Below are positions 9,781 through 24,045 of a stretch of 64,000 bases of DNA, in pieces. The stretch is taken from the NCBI RefSeq assembly GCF_008831285.2, contig NC_045148.1, positions 434,001 through 498,000 of the forward strand, given 5' to 3'. A model generated the notes under the pieces. That model saw only the letters and a list, made by a program, of their open reading frames with translations, was not told the DNA's origin and searched no databases. The DNA is from Nymphaea colorata. Its lineage: Eukaryota > Streptophyta > Magnoliopsida > Nymphaeales > Nymphaeaceae. Each line of letters begins with the position of its first letter. Position 1 is the first letter of the stretch. A program made the translations under genes and the position numbers.

Positions 9781-12700
9781 ACACATGTTAAGAATGTCTG
9801 ATGTGCTCATGCAATGTCGAAGTATTGAAGTAATATTTTCTTTGTTATAAAGGTCAATAATGAAAGTTCATATATTAGTATTAGGGTCCACCCGTCGACA
9901 TACGCTCATTGTGTAGATAGGGTGACACACAAAACTCACTTTCAATCACCATGAGTAAATGGACCAACTGAAGGCTGATCAACTGCAAGTTGGATCAAGA
10001 TCCAATAATGATCTGTTGACAGTCGTTGTTTGAGAATGATCGAAAGTAGGTGACATTGAGTTGGGAGCTGAACAATGTCTACAATCTAATTGAACTACTT
10101 GAAAATCATATGCACCATTGCTACGCCATTGTGGTGCAGCGAGTTGAATAGAAATCCAAAGGGATTGGAAAATCAATTGTTTTTTTTTTTTTTTTTCTGT
10201 CTTTGACCTTATAAACTTTCCCCTATGCATAAACATCTACATTATACAGGAAATCTTGTTCATACACTTTGACGGTATAGAAGCTTAAAGCCAGCAATGT
10301 AGATTTTTAAGTCAGGTTTGAATGTTCAAGGAAGTTGTTCAGGTTGAGTCCATCTCTTCTTAGGTCAAAAAAGGGTAGAACCCGTTCGTTCACGTCAAAG
10401 AACATAACATAGTTGGTCAGACAAATAAGCATATATATTTCATGTCATCTATTTCATTCCCGCTGACCGGACAATATTCCTCTGGCCTATGCAATAGAGC
10501 ACAACATCCTCCTAGATAAACTTGTTAATTTTATGGAAAATTGTGGAATAATAATAATAATGCATTTGTTGTATATTAAAGAATGTATAGGTAGATCAGC
10601 GACCAAATTCAAATTCATCTAACCGGGCCGACGTCAGGAAACCAAGATACCATTAACGAGCTGAAATTGGGTCCTTGATGCTAACAGTATAGGACTATAT
10701 CGTTCTAATTTTATTGGATGTCTGGGGCTGACCCGACCTTGGGTTGAGGTCAGCTCAGTCCAATTAAAACTGGGTCAGGTTTGGAGAGGCCAATTGAGCT
10801 TGGTCGGAACCCTGCTAGTATACAGTTAGACCTAATGCCATTTAGTGAATGATTGCACATACTTAGATCGACAGATATCCTACTATTCATAGTCATGAGG
10901 AACTAGTAATTCAAACTCAATGTTATTAGCTGTCTTTTTTTTTGGATGTAAATCGAATTATGGTGCTCTGTGTGTGTGTGAGTGTGTGTGTATGTGTGTG
11001 ACACACCACAGAAAAGGTTTAATAAGATGCCAAATTCTTGACAGTTCATGCATGCATGTTATGAGATTTGAAGAGAATAGCCATGACGACTATACCAGTC
11101 TGCTTCTTGAACAACGATTATGTCAAGTGGGATTATACTTGAATTATTAATTTTTGAGGTTCCAATATAATTTAACTAAAGAGAAAAAGTTTAAGATATC
11201 TCCTTCCTTTGTGTATAAAATTTAGCTATTTGGGTCCTCCTTTGTGCAATAGCACAGCCACCTTTCCCAGGCAAGAAACTACAAGTTTTTATGATGAGCT
11301 TTCCTAATTTGTTAGCAACAATAATGAATTTTCCAATGGATGGGTTTTTTTCTTCTCCTTTCTTACTGAACGCTGATTTGTTTATATTTTTACACACAAC
11401 AATTATATTTCTGTTAGTAAGATTGGCTGCAAGTTGATACATTATGCTTCCATATTGCTTTTAAGTATGGTAGGGTAGTCACAAGTTGATGCTGATTCCC
11501 CACGTTTAAAATCGTATTATTGAATGCAAATTGAGGATAGCCAGTCGTTTAATAAATATTGCCTTTACTCTCTGTCTTGAAAGCACATGTGACTCCTTTT
11601 TAAAATATGTATGCGTTTGAATGGTGGTACATCCTGTCCGAAGTTAGTGACATTCTCGTTGGAATATCTTGATCAAAAGCTTATCCTGTTGAAGTGTTGG
11701 AGCCCAGGAAACTGTTATAGCACCTTATTATATGCAGTCTGAGTTCGTGGGAACTTGCCGCCCACATGACATCTGAATTTATTAATAGCATACGACATTT
11801 ATATTTTATTCTAATGCGATTATTTTTTCATTAATATTCCAACCGCTTTCTCTCAGAGCCACTTTTTTCATAATAAGCCTGACCTCACTCTCTCTACGTC
11901 AACGTGGAAACTTGGCCTCCATAGGTTGGTTTAAGTTTATTAATAGCAAGTGACATTCGTGGATGCATTTTTATAATACCTGTCGCCCTTTTGTGACTAT
12001 GAAAGGTTAGGATTGAAATAATTTAAATACATAAGAGTTGGGCTCATCATGTTTGCCATAATAGCCAAAAAAACCTACCAAAATCATGTGGTATAATTAA
12101 AGTCCAAGTGACAAATAGTTTTACTATTTCACGGAATATCTTAAGTTAATCTTACTACCAATTAGAACTCTAATATGACGGCCGAGTGTAGACCAAAATT
12201 TGAACTAATTGTATTTTTTTTAAGAGGCAAGGGAAGATCTATTTGATTTGTTGGACATAGCGGTCATATTTACGAATGTAGCTTAATGAGGAGAATTGCA
12301 CGCCTTTTGTCCTGAACATTTGATGTCAACTTCCTTTGCTTTAATTGGCTTTCCACAAAATAAGCTACTATTTCGTGTTTTCGTATTGTTTCTTATTTTC
12401 TGTCCTCAAAAAAATAAGATGATCCTGAAGATTCAAAAGTTTAAAAGGTCCGGTTTTTATTCCTGATTTAGCGGTTTGGGAGCCACCAATTTCCCTATAT
12501 ATAAGTTGGTAAAAACCATAGATTTAGGTCATTGATAAAACCAGACCCATTAAAATTAATTATTAAAATATATATTTTTAATTTATGATGTATATGTTCA
12601 GTTAGTCGTTTTCTTATTCAAATAATTTTTAACAGTAAAAAAATGGACGACTCTTGTAACATCAAAATTTTGATAGTACAAATATCATTTTTTTTACAAA

Positions 12701-15700
12701 ATTAAAATGGCTTGAATTAAAAAAAGATTTGTATTAAGTTAGTGTTTATAAACACATTAGAAGGTTTACATTTTAATTAAAACACTTTTTAACACTAACT
12801 TAAGAGGTCTGCTTTTTATTCATTACCCAAATAGTTTGGTATCTAACAATCACTTATATATATATATATATATATATATCATAAAATGTTTCTTAATTAA
12901 CCCTTGAAGGTCATTTTGAAAATTCAGCCAGAAAGGTAATTCTTTGAAAAGTTTGCCGCTTCACGATCTTGTCATTCCATTAAATATGTTGGTAGCAGCG
13001 TAGACATGTTCATCAACTGCAAATGTAATTTTCAACCAGAAAGGTAATTCCATTAATTTAAAACTAAGTTCTCTTACATAAATGGGTTTTGTACAAACCT
13101 AATTCTGAGATATGTAAATTTGCCAGCTAGACCGTATCTTACCATTATACTAGAATGAAAATCACGAATGACTATTAACACTAGCACATAATAATAACTT
13201 AACTATATAACTATAACTCTTAAATACAAATAAAAGAAAAAAAACTTTTTATCTAAAGAAATTCCATTAACAATAAGTTACAGTTATTATAGTAGTTATA
13301 TGGAGTTGTTGTATGATATATTTAGAAACTGAATTGTTTTTTCAGATTAATGAAAATGAATAAGTTTCAGTTCATTAAAATTAAGAAGGAATTTCATTAG
13401 TTTTTATGGCGCCTGGCTACGCCATTCTAATGACATCATGCACCTCAACGTTTGCATCGACATCATCACATGAGCTCACCAACATCATAAAATTAATCAC
13501 CTCCACCATCAGCAGGCAAGATCAAAAGCTAGCAGTGGCTTCCAATACCTTTATCATGTCCTAACTTTTCTAGAAACAACGAGTCAACGAAGCATGCGAT
13601 CATTGATAGCGGCATAGACATGTTCATCAACTGTTATAAATACTACAATGTTGATAAATAAAAGTTGTTTATTCTAATTTTGTTTTCAATTGATGAAGAG
13701 CACAGTGGAAACGTCTCTCTCAATCAAAATTAAGTGCCAATTGATTGTAATATGTTGCGGTGAACAATATTTCGGCTATAGTAATATGAATTAAGCGTAC
13801 GAGGCGGTGACTTGATTCCTTTGTTTCCAAAATAAGGGTGTCCGATTGTGTTATTTCCATGAAAGAGAAGCAGTTTCAATTCACAAGTATAATTGCAGAG
13901 GCGTACATGAATGAATTTGTCTTAGCAGTAAGCTGTAAGGCAGTGACGGATTTGTTGTTTGCCCACAAGTGGTCATGAACGAAATTTGGAAAGAAACCTC
14001 AAAGCATAAAAGTATTACCGTCTAATTAAAGACGTTAATAGCATTTAATACTAAAGAAGAAAAACAAGCTAAGGAGTAGGTCTCGTATCTTACCTACTCT
14101 AGTACACATAAAAATTAAAGAATTACAGTTCCCAGTTACTTGGTCGCCCAGTTACTTACCTACTCTCCCACTCCAATCGTTGCTTTTCTTTTGTTACTTC
14201 TAAAGTAGCTGCTTCAGCTTTAGCCACTATAATTTTCGATATTCCTTTTTATTTCTCATCAAATAAATGGCATCTTCTTCTGGAAATCCTAGCTATTCTT
14301 AGCATGATATTGGAGAATCTCATTGCTATTACTCAAATGAGCATGAAACGTATGCTATTAGCTAAAAAATTGGGGCACCTAATGCCCAAAAGCCTGCAAT
14401 AATTTTTGAACAGCATTTAGAGCAAGATAAGAAGCAAACCAATAGCTTTTGTATCAAGAACAAGGGAACTTTGTGGACACGAAAGATGGAAAGTAGGGAA
14501 AGATAAGATACACTTTCTTTATCTCCTTGCCACAGCACACTTGTTTGCTTCAGCAAGAAGATTGCCAAATTCATTTAAGGAGAATGACGATGACTGCTTG
14601 ATTTTGAAAGATGATCAGCAACTGCACACAAAAAGAATGATGATGAGCAAAATAGTTATAGATTCATCAGCAACCTTCCTGAAAACAGTTAGATTTCGAG
14701 TAGAAACGAATTCAAAAAGTGGTAGTATGCTATTCCTAAATTTCATTAATTAATGCAGTCTTATTTGAAATCTGATGATCCATGCCTTAAGAAAAAAAAA
14801 AATTCCAAGAAAAATGTTTTGTCCACAACTTTTATTCCAAAAAATTGATGTGCTTCTTCCAAATTCAATAATGTAGTAGGTTGGGTGCTTCCAAATTCAA
14901 TAATGTAGTGCAACATGAACAATGCATGTGCTAACTTTCTTAGTGTCAAAAGCACGCTGAATGCAATGAACATATGAAAATGTCAAACAATTTTTATAAT
15001 GTGCACTTACTTATTTTAGGCTTCGACGTGCCTTTGTGTTCTGACATAAGAGCCCAGAACTCAGTCGATATATGTTTTTAACTTTTTACAAAACAAAAGT
15101 TCTTCTAGTCGTCATTAATCACGCTAACATCAGTTGCATCTTTGCTACTTTTGTGTAAGAATTTGTCGCAGTAAATTGTGTTATCAGTTCAATTAATTTA
15201 CGTTGCACTTGGGAATGGTGCAATTTTTTCTTAGTCTTCAAGTCTTGAGGAATGGCATAACATTCAGATAGAAATAATCTCCAACCATTTTCAAATTTCG
15301 TGGGCTTTAATTTGTCCTTCCTGGGAAATGGGCAAAAACTTTTTAGTAACTGGTAGCAGTGATGCACAAAAAAAAAGTGCAATTCTTTTTGGGGCCCAAT
15401 GCGTGATATATAGATTAAACTTTGTCATATGATTAACCTCTTCAATGCTGCCCATTAATCCAAATCATCTCCTTAACATAATTTAAAAAATCCTCATGGG
15501 GAATGGCGCAACGGCTTGGGGTACGACTGTTATGTGGACAGTATATACATCAAATGTTAGGGGCCGGCGCCACTGATCCTATGCTAGAAAAAAAAGGGCG
15601 CGAGGGTGAGGGAGTTACAGGTGTGTAAGTTAAAACATAACAGAAGTATCACCTTAAGACACCAAAAGTAGGCCTTCTAGCCGATTAAGATAAGGTGTAG

Positions 15701-17083
15701 GATGAAAGCTTCAGCTTTCTTCTTGGTAATGAGTCTCCCATGCTAAAGGTCCCATATCCAAGATGCATAACATGCATGGAATCTGGTTGGTCCTTTAACT
15801 AGGTGCCCGCCAATATAAGACAAATGAACACAATCTCTCTTAGTTTGAACAGCTGAGAATACAGAGGGCAGGTACTTTTATTATTGATAATATATAAAAT
15901 AGTCAATATATACAATTCTTACTGAAATCGCCTCTGCGAGCCGGTGACACTGAAAATAAGTTGCTAGTTTGGGCCAATTGTAATTCATGTGATCCTAACT
16001 ATTTATGCATATCATAGGTTTTACTGCCGCCAGATCAACTGCCATGTTTCTAAGACAAAGGACCAGGTCGATTATGTTTCCGGGTACAATTCTCAGTAAA
16101 TCTGATTCCTGGAAAAGTAGGCAAAACAACGCCTAAATAATTAAAGAGTTTTTATTTCTACTACAGTGCATCTTCTACAATGTCATGCATATTTGATCTA
16201 CACAAATTTGCATGAGGAAGAGCGGGTTTTAGTTTTGGGGTGATCAGTGATGATAGTAGAAAATGTGAGCGAAACTAACGGCTTTGTACGTTGTCCGATC
16301 CGATGCAGGTCCGAGCTGGGAGTTTAGAATCCCCTCCTTCTATTCAAAATGAGTCGAGAAATATAATGTCTATGTACAGAAAGAGAAAGAATATAACAAG
16401 AATGAACCGTCTGACAGTCTTCATTATTTAGACTTCTGTTCTCTAACATAATTAAGATCTAAAGGCTGAACAACACATCAGATTGCAACAATAATTCCAG
16501 ATATGCTTCATCATTTTATCATCTGTCCCAAGAGGAAGAATTCTGTTGTATGTACCTCATGTTCTCTTCAATTTTGTAACGTCAGTGTTGCCCCAAAGCA
16601 ATACAGTCTTCTCTCTACGCAGTTGGCAACATTCGATTACATGTTTCAACCAGGGGGAACTAAGCTTAGACATTAAGTTGCAACCAGGGGGAACCGCTTT
16701 GCACCTTGTCACTACTCAGTACCTCATCGAACCTTACATGAGATTTTTGGTTCATACTGGCCCTTCATTCAATTCTCTGAGCCTCAAAAGCATTTCTTTA
16801 ATTCATTCGAGAATCATTTCCCTTCTTCCTCTCTGATACATGAGCCCGTTTTTAGCTTGATCTTGAAAATGATAAAGGAAACGGCAATCCTCGTAAGTGC
16901 AGCAGTTACAGACGTAGACGTTGTTCAGCAAGTGATAGTATGAGCGTCTCATAAGCTATTATATATTCTTGACAATTGGTGAAATCCGGCATACTCTTAC
17001 AACGACATCTGGGCGGATCAGTGTCATGACAAATGTATCCAACTGATATGCTGGTCACCTAAAGTAAACACACATATATTTAT

Positions 17084-17125
<42 letters not shown>

Positions 17126-17671
17126 ATTATAGCTTCAAAATTATAACAGCAGCCAAAATATAGTTTTTGAAAATTTGTCTGTGGGTTAAGTATTTCTTTT
17201 TAAATTACATGTACATTCTTTTTTAATTTGAGGTGCGGCTACCTAAGTCACCGAACTCTTCTATTTTACTGCCGTACCAGAGTCTGCATCGAGTTGGGTG
17301 CGCATCGAACATGGATGCGGTTTCGACTCACACCCGAGCCCAATTAGAATCTTATATTACTAAATTACTTATATAATATATGTTGTTTTGATAAAATTAC
17401 TTATATAATATATGTTTTTTGATATTTTTCTATGCAATACAATTATTCAAGTATGTTATTTGCCCTGGTCGACAACAGACGTGTAAAGTTGTAATCTAGA
17501 CATGAATATATACTTAAATTCAGATTAAAAGCGGCACAAAGAGTCCATGCCCGATCTATTAGAAGCAAGCAGTAGAGGCCGGATCGATCTTCATGCTGAC
17601 GAGCGTACAGAGGGAACAATAACGAAGGAGTGAGTGCACTACGTTTTGTTACACAAGATCACCAATGGCTC
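9781..17671. other. AT-rich intergenic region with simple repeats; no supported gene
   Basis: Holds a poly(T) run at about 10180-10196, a TG-rich microsatellite at about 10969-11000, (TA)n at 12854-12879 and 17091-17120, and a possible SINE-like start (GGCGCAACGG) near 15505. All frames are short (under 100 aa) and lack family motifs. No tRNA gene or full transposon was recognised. Confidence 0.55.
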
Positions 17672-20494
17672 TCACAAACTGGCCAAGAGTTGGTGGAGAG
17701 TTGGGCGGAGGGAGGGAAGGACCACGGACCAGCCGGCCTGGGTTGGGTGCACGCTGTCCCAGAAGAAGGTGTACCATGGACTCGAACACACCTGGTACAG
17801 CCTGTTCCCTTGTTGGTCCATGCTGCCGCAATTGCTGGCCGAGCTCACTCCCCTGCAGCATGGCTTCAGTGGGTCCTTAAATTTCGAACCTGCAATATGG
17901 AAAAAAACTTTCACATGCATTAGGAAATTGCATGGATTGAATTTGAATTTAAGAATTAACATGATTTCATCAGATTTGAGTTCAGATTTAAATGAATATA
18001 GGGCGGATTCATATGAAATTTTAAATTAATATCTTATATCTTTATGTATGAAAGTTGGTTCTTAACATGTCGCAATGCGGTTTAGATTTGGTTTGGAAGT
18101 CAGATTCTGATTTGGCTGTAAATTTAAAGATCAGATTCAGATATGGTAAGACCTTTGTTCATGCGTATCTGCAATCCCAATATATAAAACATTTGATATG
18201 ATAGAGTGCACCCGATTCCAATCTGGACCGTATAAATTAGAACTCGACCCATGCGTATATTCTATCTATTTAGAGAAAATAATGTGAAATTTTTTACGAA
18301 TTTACGAAAATTTCCAGAATTTGAAGTTAAAATATTCGCATCTTGGCCAGAAAGACGCACTTACGGGTGTTTCTTAGCTGCCAACTGGCCGGATTTTTAA
18401 GAAAACTTTGGGCCCGACCGTTTCCTTAAGATTTCGAACCCGATCCATATTCAGGGCGTCAGATTTGGGCAAAACCAGCAGCATTTTCAAAAAATCGGCT
18501 CCCGTCAAGCCAATTTATCGGCCGATATTATGCTTTATAAAAAATCGTCTTCGGCAGAAGAAGGGAAAGGTCGCGTTCCACAGACCTTGTAATGCGGACA
18601 AAAAGGCGCCGTAGAGATCAAGGATCGCAACTTGAGATGGACGGCCGAGACGAGCGTTGATCGCATCGACGGCCGCGCGCAGGGCCGCGTTGTGGAAGCC
18701 CACGTATCGATTCGAGGCGTCATCGCAGGCCGTGTAGGAAGTCCGCAGCGTATTAGTCGGCAGGCAGCCCACCGGCTGCAGCGCTACCACCGCCACTTTC
18801 CGGACCCCCATTTGCACTATCCTCTGTATGTTCGCTGCCGTCCGGTTCACCACCGACTCCACAAACCCCTTCAAACCCTAATTATTAAAATCATATAAAA
18901 AAAAAACACATTAAATTATGTTCGTAGAGAAAAATTCAGTTTATCGGATTCAAGCTTGAAAATTTTACCAAACCAATTAATGCATCCCTAGATCTGGACC
19001 GGAGCGAACCAAATCCATTATTATTTGATTTGCATCCGGTGGTTTCACTTTATCGTTTTAATAATTATGTTTCCCAGAAAGAAAAAGGGAAAAGCAACAC
19101 ACTTCTACACTGCAGTGTTCTTTACCCTTTTAAATTATTGTATATGGGAGGACTATGGTGGGCCTCATGATTTGTTTTCTTTTTTTCTTTTTCTTTTTTT
19201 TAAATAATTTCTTGGGGTGCGAAAAAAATTTCAAGACCTGCACCTGAATTTCAATAAAACCCCAAAAGTACCCAGAATAGAAACAATTAGAAACTTGATA
19301 AGAAAGGCGTCATTAGGGTTGGGCTGTTAAACGAGTCGAGTTAACTCAAGCTCCACTCGAACTCCCTCGCTCAATAAACTTGACTCGTTTATTAAACAAG
19401 TCGAGTTCGAGTTAAAAAATGAACTTGACAACCTAAACGAGTCAAACTCGAGTTAAGTGAGCTCGGTTCGGTTACGTTCGATAAAAAAAATATAAAATAT
19501 GTCTCATAAAAAAGTAAATTGCTCAAATAAGTATACATAGGAGGTTTTTCAAGTATATGCGGCTTCTTCCTTTAACATGAACAGTACTAATAGGACCAAG
19601 CACGCTCACTCTAATACCCGGAACCGAGTCTAACAAAAAACCGAACCGATATCCTACTGACTGTGGAGATCACACTGGTCTGAACTCAGGGCAATCCGAG
19701 TCCTACTGATATTTGATTGTGGTTGCATAGGCATACCTGCATGGTGCCATTTCTAGCAAGGTATGCACTGTAATCGTTGCCTGCAACCGATACGAGAGCC
19801 ATGGACGATCCGAGTTCCCACTCCTGATACTCGCCTTCATCAATCAGTTGCTGGAAGAGATCAATCTGTGTGGTCATGTTTGGCAGAGAGACAAGTGTGT
19901 CGAAGACGCCGGTTCCTCCGAACGCAAAGTTCATACCGAACCGCTTCCGATTCCCAGCAAATTGTCTCACTCTGTAAGGAATCGGAGATTTGATCCCCAA
20001 ATAGGAAGCTGCATGCACGAAAACAAACACTAAGTTTAGGTAGGATCATGCGGATCAGCACATCAGAAACCGGGTTTGAATGGTAACTGTGTCCAAAATG
20101 AAGCTTCATCTAAAGCGGGTATGGACCCGGTTATCAAGGGTCCGACTGTTGGCCACCCTTTTATCCCCAAAATGAGATCCAAAATATTAAGAGTCTGAAC
20201 AAGTTACGATACCCGAGAACCATAATTAAGTTGCTCCAAATCAAAATAGACCAACAGAATTTGTCCTTTAAGAATAACTCCTTACTAAAAGAAGGCCTGA
20301 AACAGCATGCTTTCGGAATTCGACTAAAAACACTAAGCAGCGGTTCATTTTAATATGAGGAAAAGAAAAGCACAAAGGCAATAAAGCACTAGTGGTTTAG
20401 TTGGCGACTCGGTCTTACTTTGCGTCATTCGAATTTTGAATTCTGACACGCATGACAGAAACTTTCAACTACTATATCTTAGTAGTTTTCTGAG

Positions 20495-20564
<70 letters not shown>

Positions 20565-21434
20565 TAGATGGAAGCCATGGATACAAGTAGTTACTGAGGA
20601 ATAGTCCTCAAACTGTGCCTGTAAGCAGGAAGTATTAGGCTTCTGTAACTCGAGCTTCGACAATTCAAGCGAGTAGTGAAGTTCATGCTTAACAATTCTA
20701 CAGATTCATTTAGTATTAAAGGAACAAGCCTTAGATCGAATCTTTCAAAAGCTAAATGCTTTTCTTCAAGAATCTTGTTATTTTGCCACTTAGATGCCCT
20801 TCATAAACAGCTGCCTAGCACAAGAAGCTCCTTATTTAAATGGATTGGCATCTCAAGAACAAAGAACGGTGATTAGAAACAAATACTTTTCTAAATGCAC
20901 CAATCAGAAAACAAACGGGGGTGTTTCTTTTATACAATACACAGTGCAGCTGGTTTAATTTGGAGTTCTGTGATCAATTCAAAGCCAAACAGAAAGAAAA
21001 GATGAAGTTGATCGAGGCACCACAGCAAAGCTAGCAAAATAAAGAGATCAGAAAAGACGTTACCAACAAAATCAGTCAAGACGCGGCCGTCGGAAAACCG
21101 GCCGGTGGGTTTCCCCGGAAAAGTGATGCCGTAAGGATCCTTCCACGAGTTCGCTACTGATTTCCCAATGTTTCCTGTGTCTACATAAGAGTCTCCAAAA
21201 ACAAAGAGCATCCGGCTTGGCCCGTCGTCGCGTTGATGGTGACCATGGCCGTGGCTGTGACCTTCCAATTTGGTGCCTAAGCATCAGAATTTTAAAACCG
21301 ACATCAGAGACATACAATTCCTCCATCAATCCAATCTTCACTTGTGACGATTTACATCAGAAAACTCTTAACAAAATGAAGAATTTACCTAAGAGAAGCA
21401 CCAGAAGTAAGCCTAGAACCGGCCCTGCACCCAT
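17672..21434 (-). CDS. GDSL esterase/lipase, array copy 1 (intact)
   Basis: Five exons in transcription order: 21434-21389, 21276-21064, 20008-19737, 18877-18586, 17889-17672 (stop TGA); intron phases 1,1,0,1; 346 aa. A hydrophobic signal peptide (MGAGPVLGLLLVLLLG) is followed by a His-rich linker (HSHGHGHH) and then block I FVFGDSYVDTGN with nucleophile Ser45. GMNFAFGGTGVFDT marks the subfamily, block III AGNDY carries Asn164, block II-like QPVGC carries Gly214, and block V DSVHPT carries Asp319 and His322. Family knowledge: SGNH/GDSL plant enzymes are usually secreted acyl-ester hydrolases; the GTGVFDT signature and PNMTTQID resemble Arabidopsis At5g03610 and At3g09930. The substrate is unknown. 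First in a tandem run of four genes on the same strand. Confidence 0.93.
20498..20562. repeat. (TA)n microsatellite in intron 2 of GDSL copy 1
   Basis: About 32 perfect TA dinucleotides. They create a false YIYIY reading frame on both strands. The tract lies in the 1.06-kb intron between exons 2 and 3. Confidence 0.95.
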
Positions 21435-21530
21435 AAGTAGGAGAGAGAGAGAGAGAGAGAGAAAGAGAGATAGAAAGAGCTTCTCAGTGTCGAAGGGACA
21501 ATGTAACTGAAGAATAGTATAAGATATATA
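21435..21530 (-). promoter_or_regulatory. Core promoter and GA/CT leader of GDSL copy 1
   Basis: A TATATA box (21530-21525, minus strand) lies about 91-96 bp before the ATG. A perfect (GA)n run at 21439-21462 on the plus strand, CT on the coding strand, sits directly upstream of the start codon. The other array copies also have a TATA box 60-95 bp before the ATG. Confidence 0.5.
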
Positions 21531-24005
21531 CAAGAAAGTGCTTTACAGGCTTTATACTGAAAAAGGTCTCATGAGTTGTCCTCAACCAAATAATTCACGC
21601 TTTGTTAACTTTTTAAGAGTTGATATTTTAGACCACAGAGTTGGTTTTCTCAAATTTTATATACTTTCTTTTTAGCAGAGATCTCGAAGCTTCCTTCTTG
21701 ATGAAGTTTTTTGAGCACTGTAATCGCTTACACGATTCAAAACCAAATCCCCACTTTGTATTGGTGTTCGTCCTGATGTGAATCTGATTTCCTTGAATAA
21801 TAATGGAGTAAAGCACGGTTAATTTGTCTTAAAGTTCTGAACTTAATTTGCCACAAGGGTGAAGTCATTACTAGAATTTCTGGTAAATAATGAGGGAATA
21901 TTGCCTGAGGATATAGCTAGCTAGCTAGAGATGCTCCCCGTGATACTTCACATCCTAAAGGTTCAATTGGTGCAGAAATCAATAGTACCATTGACTGTAA
22001 AAAGTGGAATCAGAAGCACTCATATGCACCCAAAAATAGAGTAGAATACTAAATAAAACATACACTACCCATTTGAACTTAACTTGTTTTGGAAAATATA
22101 GATCATATAGTATTTTTTGGGGGAAAATATCATGATTTTTCACTGCTTTTTGATACTTACTTTTTTATATATTTGTTAGAACCGCTGGAAGGACCACATG
22201 AAATGTGAAAACACAATAGAACTATTGTGAGTATTCAAACAAAAGAAGTCTTTCTAGATTTAGATTGAGGGTTTAAACTTGGTTTCCGGAATTACATTTT
22301 CACAAGACATCACGTGAATAATGATCTCATCCATTTCATGAATAGACAGATGACACAAAGTAATTGTCATGAGTTGTCGTACTTCATTATTCTTGCATCC
22401 CAGCAGGCCCTATTTAACTAGTAACACGGCTATATCTTTTTGTCTTTCACAGCATTAAATTAATCTGCATATGCTTCTATCATGAAGATATTTAATTAAG
22501 TTGCTGCTTATCTCTTAATGCTGGTGGTGTTCCTCAGTTAAGTTTCTTTGCAGGATGATACTCTTCAAAAGCCAAGACGCTAGAGTACATATAGTCTCAC
22601 TTTTCTTAATCATATTTTGCGCTGAATTGGTGCAGCATCAGGTTTTATAGGGTTTTCGGTTATCTTTTTTTTTTATATATGTTCATGAGGGGAATCCCTA
22701 CCAGAATAGTATACATTTTGAAAATCTGAAGTCATTACCAGCACAAAGAGCTATTGTTGCTGAACCGATTATCCTATATTTTATTAAGAATTTTTTTTAG
22801 TAAAATGTAGCAGATGAGTTTGTATATCCTAAAGAAATTAGGCAGAGATATATATTATATATGCAAGACACAGAAGTTTTTTTTTTTTTTTTGCTAATGT
22901 ATATGATCTTAAAGACTAACTTTGCATGAAGAAATGCGAAACCCTTCAAATTTTCAGCCATACAAAAATCTAAATCCCTAGTAACGCCAGAAGTTTATTT
23001 TTTAAAAAACTTAAGGTTTTTCTATACTAAAACAATTTGAGTATCAAAACAGGTTTCCTATTAAATAAGATAGTGATATATAGTTCAGAAGAAGTTAAAA
23101 GCATCTTCAGGAGTGCAATTTGAGTTCTCTGGTTTTGTCCATGGTCTAACTTGTCTTGGACGAACCAATTCCTCAACGTAAGCATAAATAAATTGTAGTA
23201 ATATCAAGAAAATAACAAGATTGAGTTGTAAACATTGATATGTCATTTTCAAATAAGCATTTAAAAAATATCATATCTTCTCATCATTCGTGGTATAACC
23301 ATTAACTTCTTGTTACTTTGTCAATATTTGAGATGCTGTTGGTTAACGCCGACAGAATTTTATTCATTTATTTATTGTTTTGCTTTTAATCTTTTCTTTT
23401 TTTAAGTGAAGAAAAAGCTCTTCATCGATTGGAGGATGACAATTCACCTTTTCCCTAGGTAGGACCTGCCTACTCATTGTGGGGGTGCTGATAGTTCCTC
23501 ATTCATTGCTCTCCTTCCACAATTTACTAGCATTTGCTTTTCTTGTTTTGTTTGCTCTTGCTTGGTTGATTGCTTGTTCAAGAATTTGTGCCCCAAAGCT
23601 TTATGAATCTTTGTATGATCCCCAATAACTTTATTATTGACAAACCAGTGACAAAGCGACACATGGCGCATGACGGCTACTAGTCTGGCTTGAAGCACAA
23701 GGTTTAACTAAAAATGCAGACTAAGGGCAAGAGCTGCCTGCTTGATTCAGTGGCGGAGCCAAAAATTTTGCGCTGATGAATTTCCCTAATTCAAAAGGCT
23801 TTCACATTTAGAGTTATTAAAATGTATATACATAGCAAATGATTAAAAGACACTTATATTGCACCAACATATATGTGACTCCACCACTAGCATGAATATG
23901 AAGTTGAGTTCCTTATGCTCCTCTTGATCCCTTATCCGATCTTCTTCCATTATGATCACTTGACTAACCAGTGGTGGAGCCGGACATATTTGGATGAGGG
24001 GCGCG

Positions 24006-24045
<40 letters not shown>

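Noticed and set aside
17630-18029. Plus-strand frames overlapping GDSL copy 1 exon 5
   Set aside because: Shadows of the minus-strand exon that carries FWDSVHPT in the correct phase.
20472-20663. YIYIY-repeat protein
   Set aside because: Translation of a (TA)n microsatellite inside an intron.
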